Of a stretch of 64,000 nt of DNA, positions 28,101 to 38,900 are shown piece by piece. Source of the DNA: JTS-RE37 sp963756115 (GTDB lineage: Bacteria; Bacteroidota; Bacteroidia; Flavobacteriales; Flavobacteriaceae); the NCBI GenBank assembly GCA_963756115.1, contig CAVWMN010000003.1, forward strand, positions 1 to 64,000, read 5' to 3'. Position 1 is the first letter of the stretch, and every line of letters begins with the position of its first letter. The notes beneath the pieces are model-generated. The model was not told the origin of the DNA. It worked only from the letters and a program-made list of their open reading frames with translations, and made no database searches. Made by a program: the position numbers and the translations under genes.

Positions 28101-31100
28101 AACCCTATAATGTGGCCACCCACAACTGCCACATCCAATTGCTACAACCCAGGGGAAACAATCCTTTTGCCGTGTTTATGGTCACGGAAAGCGAAGCCCT
28201 TTCAATACAATACGAGAGGGATGAAACCAATCCCAGAATGTCCCATACGCTTACTACTAAAATTGATGACCTGGGCCAGATTTTGGAGGCAGCATCGGTA
28301 GTCTATCCAAGAAAGTTGGCTGATATGGATCTGCCGCCTGAAATCCGAGCCAAACAGGCCCGGACTCATATTATCTATACGCAAAACCGGTTTACCAACG
28401 ATGTGATACTTCCCCATGCCTATAGGCTCAGAACCATGGCGGAAGCCAACACCTTTGAAATAACCGGATTGGAACCGTCAACCGTATTCTACCGGTTAGT
28501 GAATTTTGAGGAAATACTTACTACCGCCAGTACCGAAATTGCCTATCAGGAAACGGCTACATCCGGTAACGTCCAAAGAAGGTTGATCGAACAGATCCGA
28601 TCCCTGTACTATCGTGATGATTTAACAGGTCCACTTCCTACCGGCATATTGGAATCCCTGGGATTGGGGCATGAAAATTATCAATTGGTCTATACCCCCG
28701 GTTTGCTACAGGATATTTTCGGGAATAAGATCACCAATGCGGACGCCATGATGGAGGAAGGGCGATTTTTCAAACAGGATGGGAATTGGTGGGTGCGTTC
28801 CGGAACATCACAGCTGATTGATGTATCCGTTGGCGAAACAGCAACGGATGCGCAAAACCGCTTTTACAGCCCGGTGGCCCATACCGATCCTTTTGGTGCC
28901 ATCACGCGGGTAGCCTATTACAAAGATTATTTTTTAATGGCCCAAAGCACCACCGATGCGGTAGGGAATCTGGCTAGTGTCGAAAAGTACAACTTCCGCA
29001 CCCTTTCCCCGATTTTGATGAAAGATATCAATGATAATCTCTCCGGGGTACTCCTGGATGAACTGGGCTTGGTAAAGGCCATGGCGGTCATGGGAAAGGG
29101 TAATGAGGCGGATGATTTGCAGGGGTTAAGTGAAAACACTTCAGAAGAAGAAGAAGCCCACATCAAGGAATATTTTACCCTGTCAGGCACTTCGGCACTG
29201 CATACTATCGCACGCCAACTCCTGCAACAGGCTACAGTGCGATATTTATATGACATCGATCGGTATCAGGCTTCTGTTATGCTGCGGGAAGAGCAGCTTA
29301 TGGATGATCCCAATACCCAACCCTGTGCAGTGGTAAAACTATTGCCCGCAGTAGTGGGCAGGATTATGCGGGAACTGCATCATCAAATCAATCCGGAAAG
29401 CCCATTACAGTTGAGCTTTGAATATTCAAGCGGTTTGGGACAGGTGGCCATGATTAAATCACAGGCCGAACCAGGAGAAGCCCTGCAACTTAATATCCAG
29501 CCAAATTGCAACTATTCCCTGGAAACAGTTGATACCGCCAGTACAGGGCAGCTGCGATGGATTGGCAATGGTCGCACCGTGCTCAATAATAAAGGCAATC
29601 CGGTAAAGCAATACGAGCCCTATTTTTCTGTTAATCCCTTTTATGAGGATGCTAAGGAACTGGTGGAACGCGGGGTAACTCCCATCATTTACTACGACGC
29701 GGCTGGCCGAAACATCCGTACCGAACTTCCTAATGGCACCCTTACCAAGGTGGAATTCGATGCCTGGTCGCAGCGAAGCTATGATCAGAATGATACGGTG
29801 ATGGAAAGTCAGTGGTATGCCGAACGGGGCAGCCCTGACCCCGATGCAACTGCACCAACCAACCCACCACAGCTGGCCGCCTGGAAAGCGGCACAGCATT
29901 ACCATACGCCTTCCGAAGTTCATTTGGATTCCCTGGGCAGGCCGGTTTTTAGTATTGCCCATAACCGGGTGGCTGGTGTGGACGAGTTTTACGCCACTAC
30001 CATCCATATAGATATAGAAGGGAACACCCGTTCCGTGGTGGATGCCCGCGGAAATACGGTGATGGCCTATAAATATGACCTTCTGGGCAGCCAGGTCTAC
30101 CAAAACAGTATGGATGCCGGGGAGCGCTGGATGCTGGGGAATGTTGCGGGGAATCCATTGCGCGCCTGGGACAGCCGTAACCATATCCTGTTTACCCAAT
30201 ACGATGCCCTTCAGCGACCCCTGGAATTGCGGGTACAGGGAGGCGATGGGGACAGCCCCTTAAATAACGTCTTCTCCAAAACTATTTATGGGGAAGGGCA
30301 AACCGACGACAAAGCGAATAATCTACGCGGAAAAATCCTATATCAATACGATACGGCCGGGAAAGTAAGCAGTGTCCGCTTTGATTTTAAAGGCAATCTC
30401 CTGGAAGGAAACCGGCGATTGGCCATAGATTACAAAAAAGTACCCGACTGGGCAGGGGTTGATCCTGATACTGCCCTCGAATTGGAGACCTTTGATTCCG
30501 CAGTTAACTATGATGCCTTAAACCGTGTTATCAGCAACACCACCCCCGACGGTAGTGTAACCCTACCCGGCTATAACGAAGCCGGATTGTTGGAAACTAT
30601 ACAAGTGCAACTGGCGGCCGTTGGGAACGCTTCTCCACAGACGCGGACGTTTGTACAAAACATCGATTATAACGAAAAAAGGCAACGTCAACGAATTTTA
30701 TATGGAAATAATGTTCAGACCACTTATACCTATGACCCGCTAACCTTTCGCCTCATAAAGCTACAAAGCCGGAAACTGAACAATGAATTGCTTCAGGATC
30801 TTTTGTACACCTATGACCCCATAGGCAATATCTCAGAGATTGAGGACCTGGCCGTTCCCACCATATTTTTTGCTAATAATCAGATTGAACCCAAATCGCG
30901 ATACACCTATGATGCACTCTACCGTCTTATAGAAGCTGTAGGGAGAGAACATCGCGGGCAGCTAAACGAAATGAGCGAAGACAACTGGAACGACCTCCCC
31001 TTTTTAAAACAATACAGCCCCAATAACGAGATGGCATTGAGGAACTATACCCAATCGTACCAATACGATGGCGTCGGGAATATTATGCAAATGAAGCATG

Positions 31101-32752
31101 TGGCCAATGGTGGTAGCTGGACACGGGATTACGCGTACGAAACCAACAATAACCGCTTACAAAATACTACCGTCGGCAATCAAACTTATACCTATACACA
31201 TCATCCTGCACATGGTTATATAACCCAAATGCCGCATCTTCCTATAATGCAATGGAACTTTAAAGATGAGCTCAAGGCATCATCCAGAGGGGTCGTCAAC
31301 AATGGTATTCCTGAAACAACTCACTATGTCTATGATGGAGGGGGGCAGCGGGTACGGAAGGTTACAGAAAATGAGGGGGGTTCTGCAAAAAAGGACGAAC
31401 GGATCTATTTGGGCGGGGTGGAAGTATACCGAAAACACAATGGTACAAATGCCGGATTGGAGCGGGTAACCCTTCATGTGATGGATGACAGTATCCGGAT
31501 TGCCATGGTAGATACCCGAAATGAAGTAAATGATGATTCGGATCGAAGAACGGTACGCTACGAATTGGGCAATCACCTGGGTTCTGCTGCTTTGGAGCTT
31601 ACCGGGGATACGAATCCAACCGTAATCAGCTATGAAGAATACCATCCCTACGGCACGACCGCATACCAGGCAATAAACGCGGCCATTCAAGTAGCCGTTA
31701 AACGTTACCGCTATACGGGCATGGAACGGGACGAAGAGACCGGTCTGAGTTATCATTCAGCACGGTATTATTTACCGTGGTTAGGGCGGTGGACGGGTGT
31801 AGATCCTATTGGCATTCAAGATGGGTTAAATATGTATTCTTATGTTAATGGCAACCCAATATTATTTTTGGATCCTGGAGGTTCCAGAACAACGACACCT
31901 GCACAGAGCTTCTCAGAATTAAAGAAAAGTACGGAATACCAGAATTTGGAAGATCCACTTAAGAAGGACTTGGATTCGATCATTGGAAGATTTACCAAAA
32001 AGAAGCTTTCAAAGGAAGAGGAAAGTAAGCATGCAGAAAGATTGCATATTCTTTTGAGTATACCGGATCCTGCCTCAGAGAAGAGTAAGCCAACTATCGC
32101 AGAAAGGGTTAAAGAAGTTGAATTCGTGGCAAAACAACAAAAAATAACAGAAAAAAGTTCTTATCTCGCCCAACAGGAAGACAAAAAATTCAAAGGAAAA
32201 TTGGGTAAAGAGGAAGAACTTTCAAAAAATGCAAACTTTACACCTCCCAAAACAACTAGCGATGGACAAATCTACGAGGTTGATGCATCTGATCCGAAGA
32301 ATATACACGTCAGAATTACCATAAAATTAAAGGCAGCCAGAACCGGGGAAAGGGGAAAACTAGATGAATTTTTGATAAAAAGTCAGGAAAATGCCATTGA
32401 AAGAATGGCCGCTGAAACTGAAGGATTCACTTTGGATGTTGTTTTTGTCGATTCAAATTATTCTGGAAATAATGCCAACGAAGTAAAAATAGACTTTCGT
32501 AAGGCCGTAGATGCAGGAAATTTTGGTGGAAGAACTGCTTCTTTACTTCATGAGCTCGGTCATCATATGGGGCTGGAAGATAGATATAACTATTTCGTGC
32601 ACCATGAAAATACGGGGATGACCCGAAAGGATAGACTATACTGGTATAATGAACAAATAGATAGAACATATTCGAAGCGAAGGGGTGTTATGAATGATTC
32701 TCAAAAGAATACAAAATTCTTACCATCCGAATTGAAGGAAATAGCCAGATGA
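25106..32752 (+). CDS. Fused TcB-TcC Tc toxin cocoon protein with metzincin-like protease payload
   Basis: A 2548-residue fusion of the two Tc cocoon subunits. It starts with an SpvB domain (about 45-330; FSIPLPASPGRNGFSPALSL, GLGWALAHAGIQRK), followed by FG-GAP-like propeller repeats (D576 in DLNGDGLPELAL, then ADMSGDGLTDIV, ADVSGTGATDLI), TcdB middle domains and Rhs/YD repeats from about 1500 (YDALNRVISNTTPDG, YTYDALYRLIEA). The Rhs core ends RYYLPWLGRWTGVDPIGIQD, with aspartates 2233 and 2239, and DPGG at 2256-2259. The remaining 289 residues are the payload. It holds H2482-E2483-x-x-H2486-x-x-G2489-x-x-D2492 and M2529 in GVMND as a Met-turn candidate: a metzincin-like zinc protease layout. 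The payload is visibly AT-richer than the core. The TcA gene follows after 204 bases. Confidence 0.92.
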   Translation: MESKIHSPKGPVNNQANFDKQGGANGTREKVGTRIESVQIPEISLPKGGGALKGIDEKFEVNAANGTAGFSIPLPASPGRNGFSPALSLNYNSGSGNSPFGLGWALAHAGIQRKTDKKLPRYREGSAEDVFMFSGVEDLVPFLEEESMTSGFREKKETTGDGYTVERYRPRLEGGFTRIEKIHHQLHDVYWKVTTGSNVATIFGRNPQARIADSQDALHIFQWLPEFSYDDKGNWIRYHYKNDSNRNADGSVLIDESIPNSVFEKNRKSGLASFTNTYLKRITYGNRIPYFANPAKPYDPQLPEDQEYFFELVMDYGEHDELNPTPNDTGLWNYREDAFSSYRSGFEIRTNRLCKRILMFHHFTGEKQFVGTPDEADFGANYLVRSLDLEYEPSSINGSGQAEVNYLKTITQRGYIRKADNSYSQKSLPPMEFTYEKLNWNKDIRTVNVENIANAPVGLTNNYQWVDLYGEGISGILTEQGGGWYYKNNLGSPDEDGAVHFTSAQKVIPKPSFTGLSQGVLSIQDLAGNGEKQLVANTRGINGYFELAAGKNWKSFQPFEQWANINLQDPNLRLIDLNGDGLPELALTEENVFVWYPSDGKRGHLPAESLSRTFDEEQGPAIVFADTSQSIFLADMSGDGLTDIVRIRNGEVCYWANKGYGSFSARITMDNAPYFDYSDTFNPEYLHLADVSGTGATDLIYLGENSFKAFINLSGNAWSKAHEIEPFMPIDGNCKLSVIDLLGTGTSCIVWSSDLPAYDHAPMRYIDLMDSKKPHVLTHYKNNMGKETSVEYKSSTHFYLKDQLDGRPWITKLPFPVQVIQKITVAEKITDVRFSSEYRYHHGYYDHTEREFRGFGMVEQLDTEYYPGWRANNEGNLPMAIGMEPSEELYQPPVLTKTWFHTGAFLDNKKLLTHFKAEYWMEEFNRKFPNSKITIKEPELDDAQVVAAKTLLDPSVINRLNGDEWREALRSCKGMVLRQEVFALDGKKGDMASLYKEAKPYNVATHNCHIQLLQPRGNNPFAVFMVTESEALSIQYERDETNPRMSHTLTTKIDDLGQILEAASVVYPRKLADMDLPPEIRAKQARTHIIYTQNRFTNDVILPHAYRLRTMAEANTFEITGLEPSTVFYRLVNFEEILTTASTEIAYQETATSGNVQRRLIEQIRSLYYRDDLTGPLPTGILESLGLGHENYQLVYTPGLLQDIFGNKITNADAMMEEGRFFKQDGNWWVRSGTSQLIDVSVGETATDAQNRFYSPVAHTDPFGAITRVAYYKDYFLMAQSTTDAVGNLASVEKYNFRTLSPILMKDINDNLSGVLLDELGLVKAMAVMGKGNEADDLQGLSENTSEEEEAHIKEYFTLSGTSALHTIARQLLQQATVRYLYDIDRYQASVMLREEQLMDDPNTQPCAVVKLLPAVVGRIMRELHHQINPESPLQLSFEYSSGLGQVAMIKSQAEPGEALQLNIQPNCNYSLETVDTASTGQLRWIGNGRTVLNNKGNPVKQYEPYFSVNPFYEDAKELVERGVTPIIYYDAAGRNIRTELPNGTLTKVEFDAWSQRSYDQNDTVMESQWYAERGSPDPDATAPTNPPQLAAWKAAQHYHTPSEVHLDSLGRPVFSIAHNRVAGVDEFYATTIHIDIEGNTRSVVDARGNTVMAYKYDLLGSQVYQNSMDAGERWMLGNVAGNPLRAWDSRNHILFTQYDALQRPLELRVQGGDGDSPLNNVFSKTIYGEGQTDDKANNLRGKILYQYDTAGKVSSVRFDFKGNLLEGNRRLAIDYKKVPDWAGVDPDTALELETFDSAVNYDALNRVISNTTPDGSVTLPGYNEAGLLETIQVQLAAVGNASPQTRTFVQNIDYNEKRQRQRILYGNNVQTTYTYDPLTFRLIKLQSRKLNNELLQDLLYTYDPIGNISEIEDLAVPTIFFANNQIEPKSRYTYDALYRLIEAVGREHRGQLNEMSEDNWNDLPFLKQYSPNNEMALRNYTQSYQYDGVGNIMQMKHVANGGSWTRDYAYETNNNRLQNTTVGNQTYTYTHHPAHGYITQMPHLPIMQWNFKDELKASSRGVVNNGIPETTHYVYDGGGQRVRKVTENEGGSAKKDERIYLGGVEVYRKHNGTNAGLERVTLHVMDDSIRIAMVDTRNEVNDDSDRRTVRYELGNHLGSAALELTGDTNPTVISYEEYHPYGTTAYQAINAAIQVAVKRYRYTGMERDEETGLSYHSARYYLPWLGRWTGVDPIGIQDGLNMYSYVNGNPILFLDPGGSRTTTPAQSFSELKKSTEYQNLEDPLKKDLDSIIGRFTKKKLSKEEESKHAERLHILLSIPDPASEKSKPTIAERVKEVEFVAKQQKITEKSSYLAQQEDKKFKGKLGKEEELSKNANFTPPKTTSDGQIYEVDASDPKNIHVRITIKLKAARTGERGKLDEFLIKSQENAIERMAAETEGFTLDVVFVDSNYSGNNANEVKIDFRKAVDAGNFGGRTASLLHELGHHMGLEDRYNYFVHHENTGMTRKDRLYWYNEQIDRTYSKRRGVMNDSQKNTKFLPSELKEIAR

Positions 32753-32956
32753 AGTGAGCTTCCTCCCCGTGTACATATGTTGACCTAGCAATGCAATTTT
32801 AGAAGAATAAGTACATAAAATAAATGCCAGGCCGGTCTTGTTGCGGGTGTTGGAAAAGATTGCCAATAATTAAATCGATTAGTAAGTATATATAACCTTC
32901 AACGCTGTTACAATTAAGGCTTAAGGAATCAAATAATAACATTTAAGTATTCAACC
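32753..32956. other. Spacer between TcBC and TcA genes
   Basis: A 204-base gap with no open frame that could encode an immunity protein. AT-rich near 32870-32950. It may contain a secondary promoter for the TcA gene. Confidence 0.4.
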
Positions 32957-35900
32957 ATGGCAGAAATCAAATCAAAAATCATAGGCACGCGATCTGAAAA
33001 AGGTATCTCAGGGCTTTATGTGGAAGCCTGGGAACAGGATAAACAGTACCATGATCCATTAGGTACTGCCATTACCGGTGAAATGGGTCATTTTCAAATT
33101 TCATTCGAAGATGCCGATTTAAGCGATGAATCAGGTGATCAAAGACCTTTCGTCTTCTTCCGGGTCTATCATGAACATCAGTTGATAAAGAGCACGGAAC
33201 GCGAACCGGTACCGATTGCCGCAGGTGCTGAAATTCCGCCGATCACCGTTGACATAAATACTAATGATATGGGCTCCGCCCATACTTTTCGAATCAGCGG
33301 CCGTGTAGTCCAACCAACCGGAAGGGGTATTCCGGGATTGATCATCTACGCTTTTCATAAGACAGCCCGTGAAGAAATATGGCTATCGGGCGGTAAGACC
33401 GATCTAAATGGTGCATTCCTGGTCTACTACCAATCCGAACAGTTAATACCGTATGACAGAGATTCGGCCGACCTTATAATTAAAGCCTATCGCACAATTC
33501 GAGATGAATCTCCCCTGATTACATCGCCTTTAATTATCAATGCTTTATACCATGAAGTCATTAACCTGGTGGTTGGAGATGATCCATATAGTGGTCTTGA
33601 TCTGTATACACAAATTCATGAAAAGCTGTCAGATTCCTTGCAGGTTACCCCACTTAGCGAGATACAGACCCGTGAACTTTATCTCCTGGCAAATTCCAAG
33701 GATCTTGACCTACAGTTTTTATTCTGGTATATCCAGGCCCGCCGATGGACCGAACAATCGGATGTGCTGGCCCCGGAAATATTCTTCGGTTGGTTTAAAA
33801 CGGGACTGCCCACCCGTTGGGCCGAACTGGTCAGCCGTCCCGTTGCGGAATTGCTTGCTGCTATCGATACGGCCGTTGAGGATGGTTTTATCCCAAAATC
33901 CTCCTTGAGATATAAAAACGACCTTGAATCGAATATCGTGGAGTGGCGGATGGAGAATATCATATCATCCAGCGGGCAACTGCTCCATAGAGGCTCACTC
34001 GGACAACTATTCAAGGCTACCTCCTTGTCCGATAAAGAAAGTAAAGAACTTATCCAAAGTTGGCAAACATTTGTGGGGGAACCAGATGAGTTTTGGCAGG
34101 AGCAGCGCGAAAAACTGGGTGAAGGAAAATTTCAGGAGCTTGAATTAACACTTCAGCTTGGCAGCGTAACCCGTAATCACCTACCGTTAATTGCCAAGCT
34201 CAAAGAGCAATCTGCAATAAACCACATTCATGGCCTGGCGACATTGGAAGTGGAGGATTGGCTTCAAATACTGGATAGTGACGAGATAGAAATTCCAGCG
34301 GATATAGCTGGGGATGACCTGTCTGAACGAAGGAAGGAATTTGCACAGAAATTGCGCCTAACAACCGAATATATGCTACCAACTGCAGTGTTGGCCAAAT
34401 CATTGGAGCGTGATGAAGAAATACAAAGCAAATCGTTTGACCGGTTCTTCGCGCAAAATCAGGAATTTGATTTCCGGGCGCAACCCGTACGCAGTTACAT
34501 CCTGGAACACCCGGATGCCCTCTCCGGAATCGCGGATGAGAAAGCTTTCTCCCAAGAGCTGGAAGCTATGCAACGAATATTCCACCTAACACCGGCCCAA
34601 AATAAATACCAGGCGGTTAAGATTTTATGGCAAAACCTGCTTCATTCGGCTTTCGCGATTAAAATATCCGGGGAGGAAACGTTGTATGAACTATTCAAGA
34701 CCGAGCCGGAAACTGCTTATAAGATCTATCAGAATGCTTCAAACAAGCAGAATTTAAGTCAGGCTGTCAGGATGCAGTTGCAAGACATGGCCAGTGCCTC
34801 CACCTACGTAACGCCGCAGTGGAAGGGAACACTTCCGAATATCGAGGGCGTGGGTGACCTGGAAACCCTATTTGGTGACGAAGGATATTGCGAATGTCGT
34901 CACTGCCAATCATTCTTCAGTCCGGCGGCCTACCTGGTGGATTTGTTCCTGTATCTGAACAAGGCAAAGGTAGATGCAGCGAATCCGGCCCCGGACCAGG
35001 ACACCGTATTAGAAAGGTTATATAAGCGCAGACCGGATCTGGGGAATATCCAATTGGATTGCGAAAATTCGCATACACCACTCCCCTATATCGATTTGGT
35101 GAACGAAGTCTTGGAAGATGCAGTAAGTCCGCTTGTATATCAGTTAAAGACCGTGCAAATGTTCGGTAAAACGTTTACCATCCCGATAGCGGACACCCCA
35201 CAGACGGAGGGGAATGCCTCTACATTAAAAGCTTATCCCCAGCATCTGAATCCGAATGCATATGAGATCCTGCAATTCGGTGATAACGCGCAGGGAATTG
35301 CCTATCCCTGGAACCTGCCATTCAACTTGTGGATAGAAGAAGCAAGGATCTATCTGGAACATCTCGGTGCTCCACGTTGGAAATTAATGGAGTCCATATT
35401 GGGCGGCGGCACCGATAACCATACCATATCGGATGAGTATTTGGGTTTGATTCCGGAAGATAAAGTCATTCTCATTGACACGTCATCGGATGCTACAAGT
35501 TTGAGTGCCTATTGGGGTGTTTCGCCAGCCCAACTGGAAAATGTACCCGTTTTCATGAAACAATCGGGATTTTCGTATTCCGATCTTCAGCAATTGATCC
35601 AGTTGCGCTTTATCCAATCGGCCAATCCCAATGCAGCGTTGGCCGTACAATTTGATCCTGCCTCATCCTGTAAGGTATCAGATGCTTCCCTGCAAAATCT
35701 GACTGAAACCGTACTTAGCAGAATCCATCGATTCGGTCGTCTGCTTCAAGTGACCGGTTATTCGATGAAGGATCTTGATCGTGTGTTGCTGGCTTTCGGA
35801 AACGAAATCGATGTAAGTTTTTTACATAATCTGGCCCAGATCAGTCAACTTGAAAAAATGCTACCCAGAAAAATCGAGCGAAATGAGATGTTAAGCTGGT

Positions 35901-38900
35901 GGCAGCTGCTGGATACCCATGACTATCCTGACGAACCCTCTGCATATCGTGCATTATTTTTGAACACCACCATCAACCAGCCGGTAGCCGTACAATTTGA
36001 ACTCAATCCGACTGGCGACGAATTGCAAAACGCCGGTACAGTTATCGTTCTACAGGATCCAAATCTGGATCCGGACTTGCTGGCTATTATTCTGGGAGCA
36101 ACCCGACTGAAGGCTAAGGACCTCCAGATGTTGGCGGAATCGGAACTGCCGGGGGGGGTTATTACGCTTAACCTGCAACAGCTTTCCTTCATTTGCAGGG
36201 TGGCAAGTTTTTGCAGGGCATTTGGTCTTTCTGTTACGGAATATCTTTCGTTAAAAAATATATTCCCCGTCCTGCCACTGGCGACCCCTGATCTGAATCC
36301 ACCGGTAACACCAGGCGATACGCTTGAGTTTATAAAAATGATCCAAACAACACAGCGTGTGGGATTCAGCCCGGAAATACTGGACTATCTGCTCCGCCAT
36401 CAATATCCGCCAAAGGCATCTTTTACGAGCTCTGAAGAGGAGAGAGAAACTCTTTTGAAAGAACTTCAAGGGCAGATCAATCAACAGTCGAATGAAGCTT
36501 ATCCGGCCGGAATAACCTCAAAAGAAAAGGTTGAAACGAAATTAATGCAAGTGCTTGAGAACACACACCTGGATGTAGCCAAGCAAATTATCTCAGGCGA
36601 AAGCGAACTCGCTGTTCAAGAGCAAAAAGATTTTATGAATGACCATTTGGTGTTTTTTCCGAACGCTGAAGAAGCCATAACTCAGTTAGTAGATGGGGGG
36701 CTAACGGATACGGAGTCCCGATATCTTTATACCTTACAGGCCTTGCATGCATATCTGCTGGAAAATATTGCTATCCAGCACCTTGCCCATGCCATGTCTG
36801 CAGATGTACAGATTATGGCCTTACTCCTGAAGGAATACCTTCCCCACCCATTCGATCAGAACCTTAACGCCCTGCATGTCTTTCTTGAAGAAATCTTTAC
36901 CCAGGCCGATCCAACGGATAACTGGACTTCCCTGGAAATGCCCGGCACATTTTTCGTGACCGGCCAGTTGCATAAACTGATCCTTGTGATTACAACCCTT
37001 AAACTTACAGCTGAAAGTTTGTCTTTCCTTATGAAGAAAGGAACTGCCGCCGGACTACCAGATCTGCGACAGTTGCCTCTTGTTGGACAATCTTCGGTAC
37101 CGGTTGGCCTGACTGAACAATATATCGCTCTCTGTAATCTCATTCTGTTAAATAAAGAAATATTTAAAGGAGAACATTCGGTTTTCATTTTATTGGATGA
37201 CGCCCAGAATGTCAACAGTACGAAAGAAACTTTATTAAGCACATTAAGTAATGAAAGCGGATGGGATCTTGATGACCTTCAGTACCTGACAGGGACTAGC
37301 GCAATGAATCTGGATTTCCCAACTGACTATCAAAACGGGGAATGGCTTGAAAAACTTGCCGGAGCCCTCCGTTTGGTGACCCGTGTGGGCGCAACAGCCA
37401 GGCAAATGACAGACTGGTCCTCCGTGAATATTACCAAAGTGCAGGCTGACTCAGTCCGGCATGCCGTGAAAGCTAAATACTCCGAAGAGCAATGGCTGGA
37501 GGTAACCAAACCATTGCGCGATAAACTTCGGGAGCGACAGCGTAATGCCTTACTTAAATTTGTGCTGCATCATCGCAAAAAACATAACCAACAATCTTTC
37601 GATGATATCAATGATATCTTTGGATATTACCTTATGGACACGCAAATGGCAGCCTGTTCCGTGACATCCCGAATTGTGCTTGCGGCTTCCTCCGTTCAAC
37701 TTTTCGTGCAGCGCATCCTGATGAATCTGGAACCGGGAATATCCTTCAGCCACAACTTCGCCAGGGAGTGGAAATGGCGCAAATATTACCGGGTATGGGA
37801 AGCCAACAGGAAAGTCCTGGTATGGCCTGAGAATTGGATTGAACCGGAACTCCGGGATGACAAAACCCCCTTTTTTCAGGAACTGGAAAATGAATTGCTG
37901 CAGGATGCGCTGACAGGGGAAACCGTGGAACGCGCTTATGTAAATTACCTGCACAAGCTTGACAATACGGCCCGCCTTGAGATTTGCGGCCTCTGCGAGG
38001 ATGATCAAAAAACGTTACACGTATTCGGGCGCACCCATAGCGCTCCGGCCTTTTTTTACTATCGCCGGTGGATCCATAAAAGGGAGTGGACAGCCTGGGA
38101 AAAAGTAGAACTGGATATATACAATTCGGAAGGTGTGGACCCTATACCCTCAAGAAGCATCTTATTACCATTTGTGCATAACGGGCGACTCTATCTATTC
38201 TGGCCTGTATTTACCCTGAAGCACGTTGGACCCACAGAAGATGACAAAAAGAGTATTAAATTTCTTGAAATTGCAATAGATAATATCAAATCCGGAGTTT
38301 TAAATGGAGGACCTGGTGAGATTAGAGAACTGGAAGGTATAATAGCTAAAATGGAAGAGGGCCATAATTTCTACGAAACCCGAATGGCCTGGAGCTATTA
38401 TTACAATGGTGGATGGCAGGCTAAAAAGATAACGGGAGCTATCCCCACGCCCCATCTGGATAAAATGTTTGACCGTATTGATGCCTACCTTTTTATCGCC
38501 AAAATAACAGCTTCGAATGACTTGCGCATACGATGGTATTATATCCACTCGAAAACGGTCTATAAGTTTAAATCGTATTTTCCATTTGACTCATGCAAAG
38601 GATTTCTTACCACCCATTATGAAAAGGGATACAATAATGTAGGAAAATTGGATAAGAAAATGTGGTTTATGAAATATCTGGGAAAGGCTTCTGAAACCCT
38701 TGATATAAAAAATAAGGCCGATAAGGAAATAAACTTATTATATAATGTTCCCTGGAATTACCAGTTAGCTTTTTCTTCCCAGAAAGGGATTGCCAGGATG
38801 GAACTTCCATTTTTCTATGAAGATCCCAAGCATACATTTTTTATAGTCCCTCCATCGCCCCGCATCAGCATGATACCTCAGGAGTATATGCCCACAAGCA

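Noticed and set aside
27000..31900. Rhs/YD repeats as an independent mobile Rhs element
   Set aside because: They are continuous in one frame with SpvB and TcdB middle domains and are the TcC part of the cocoon.
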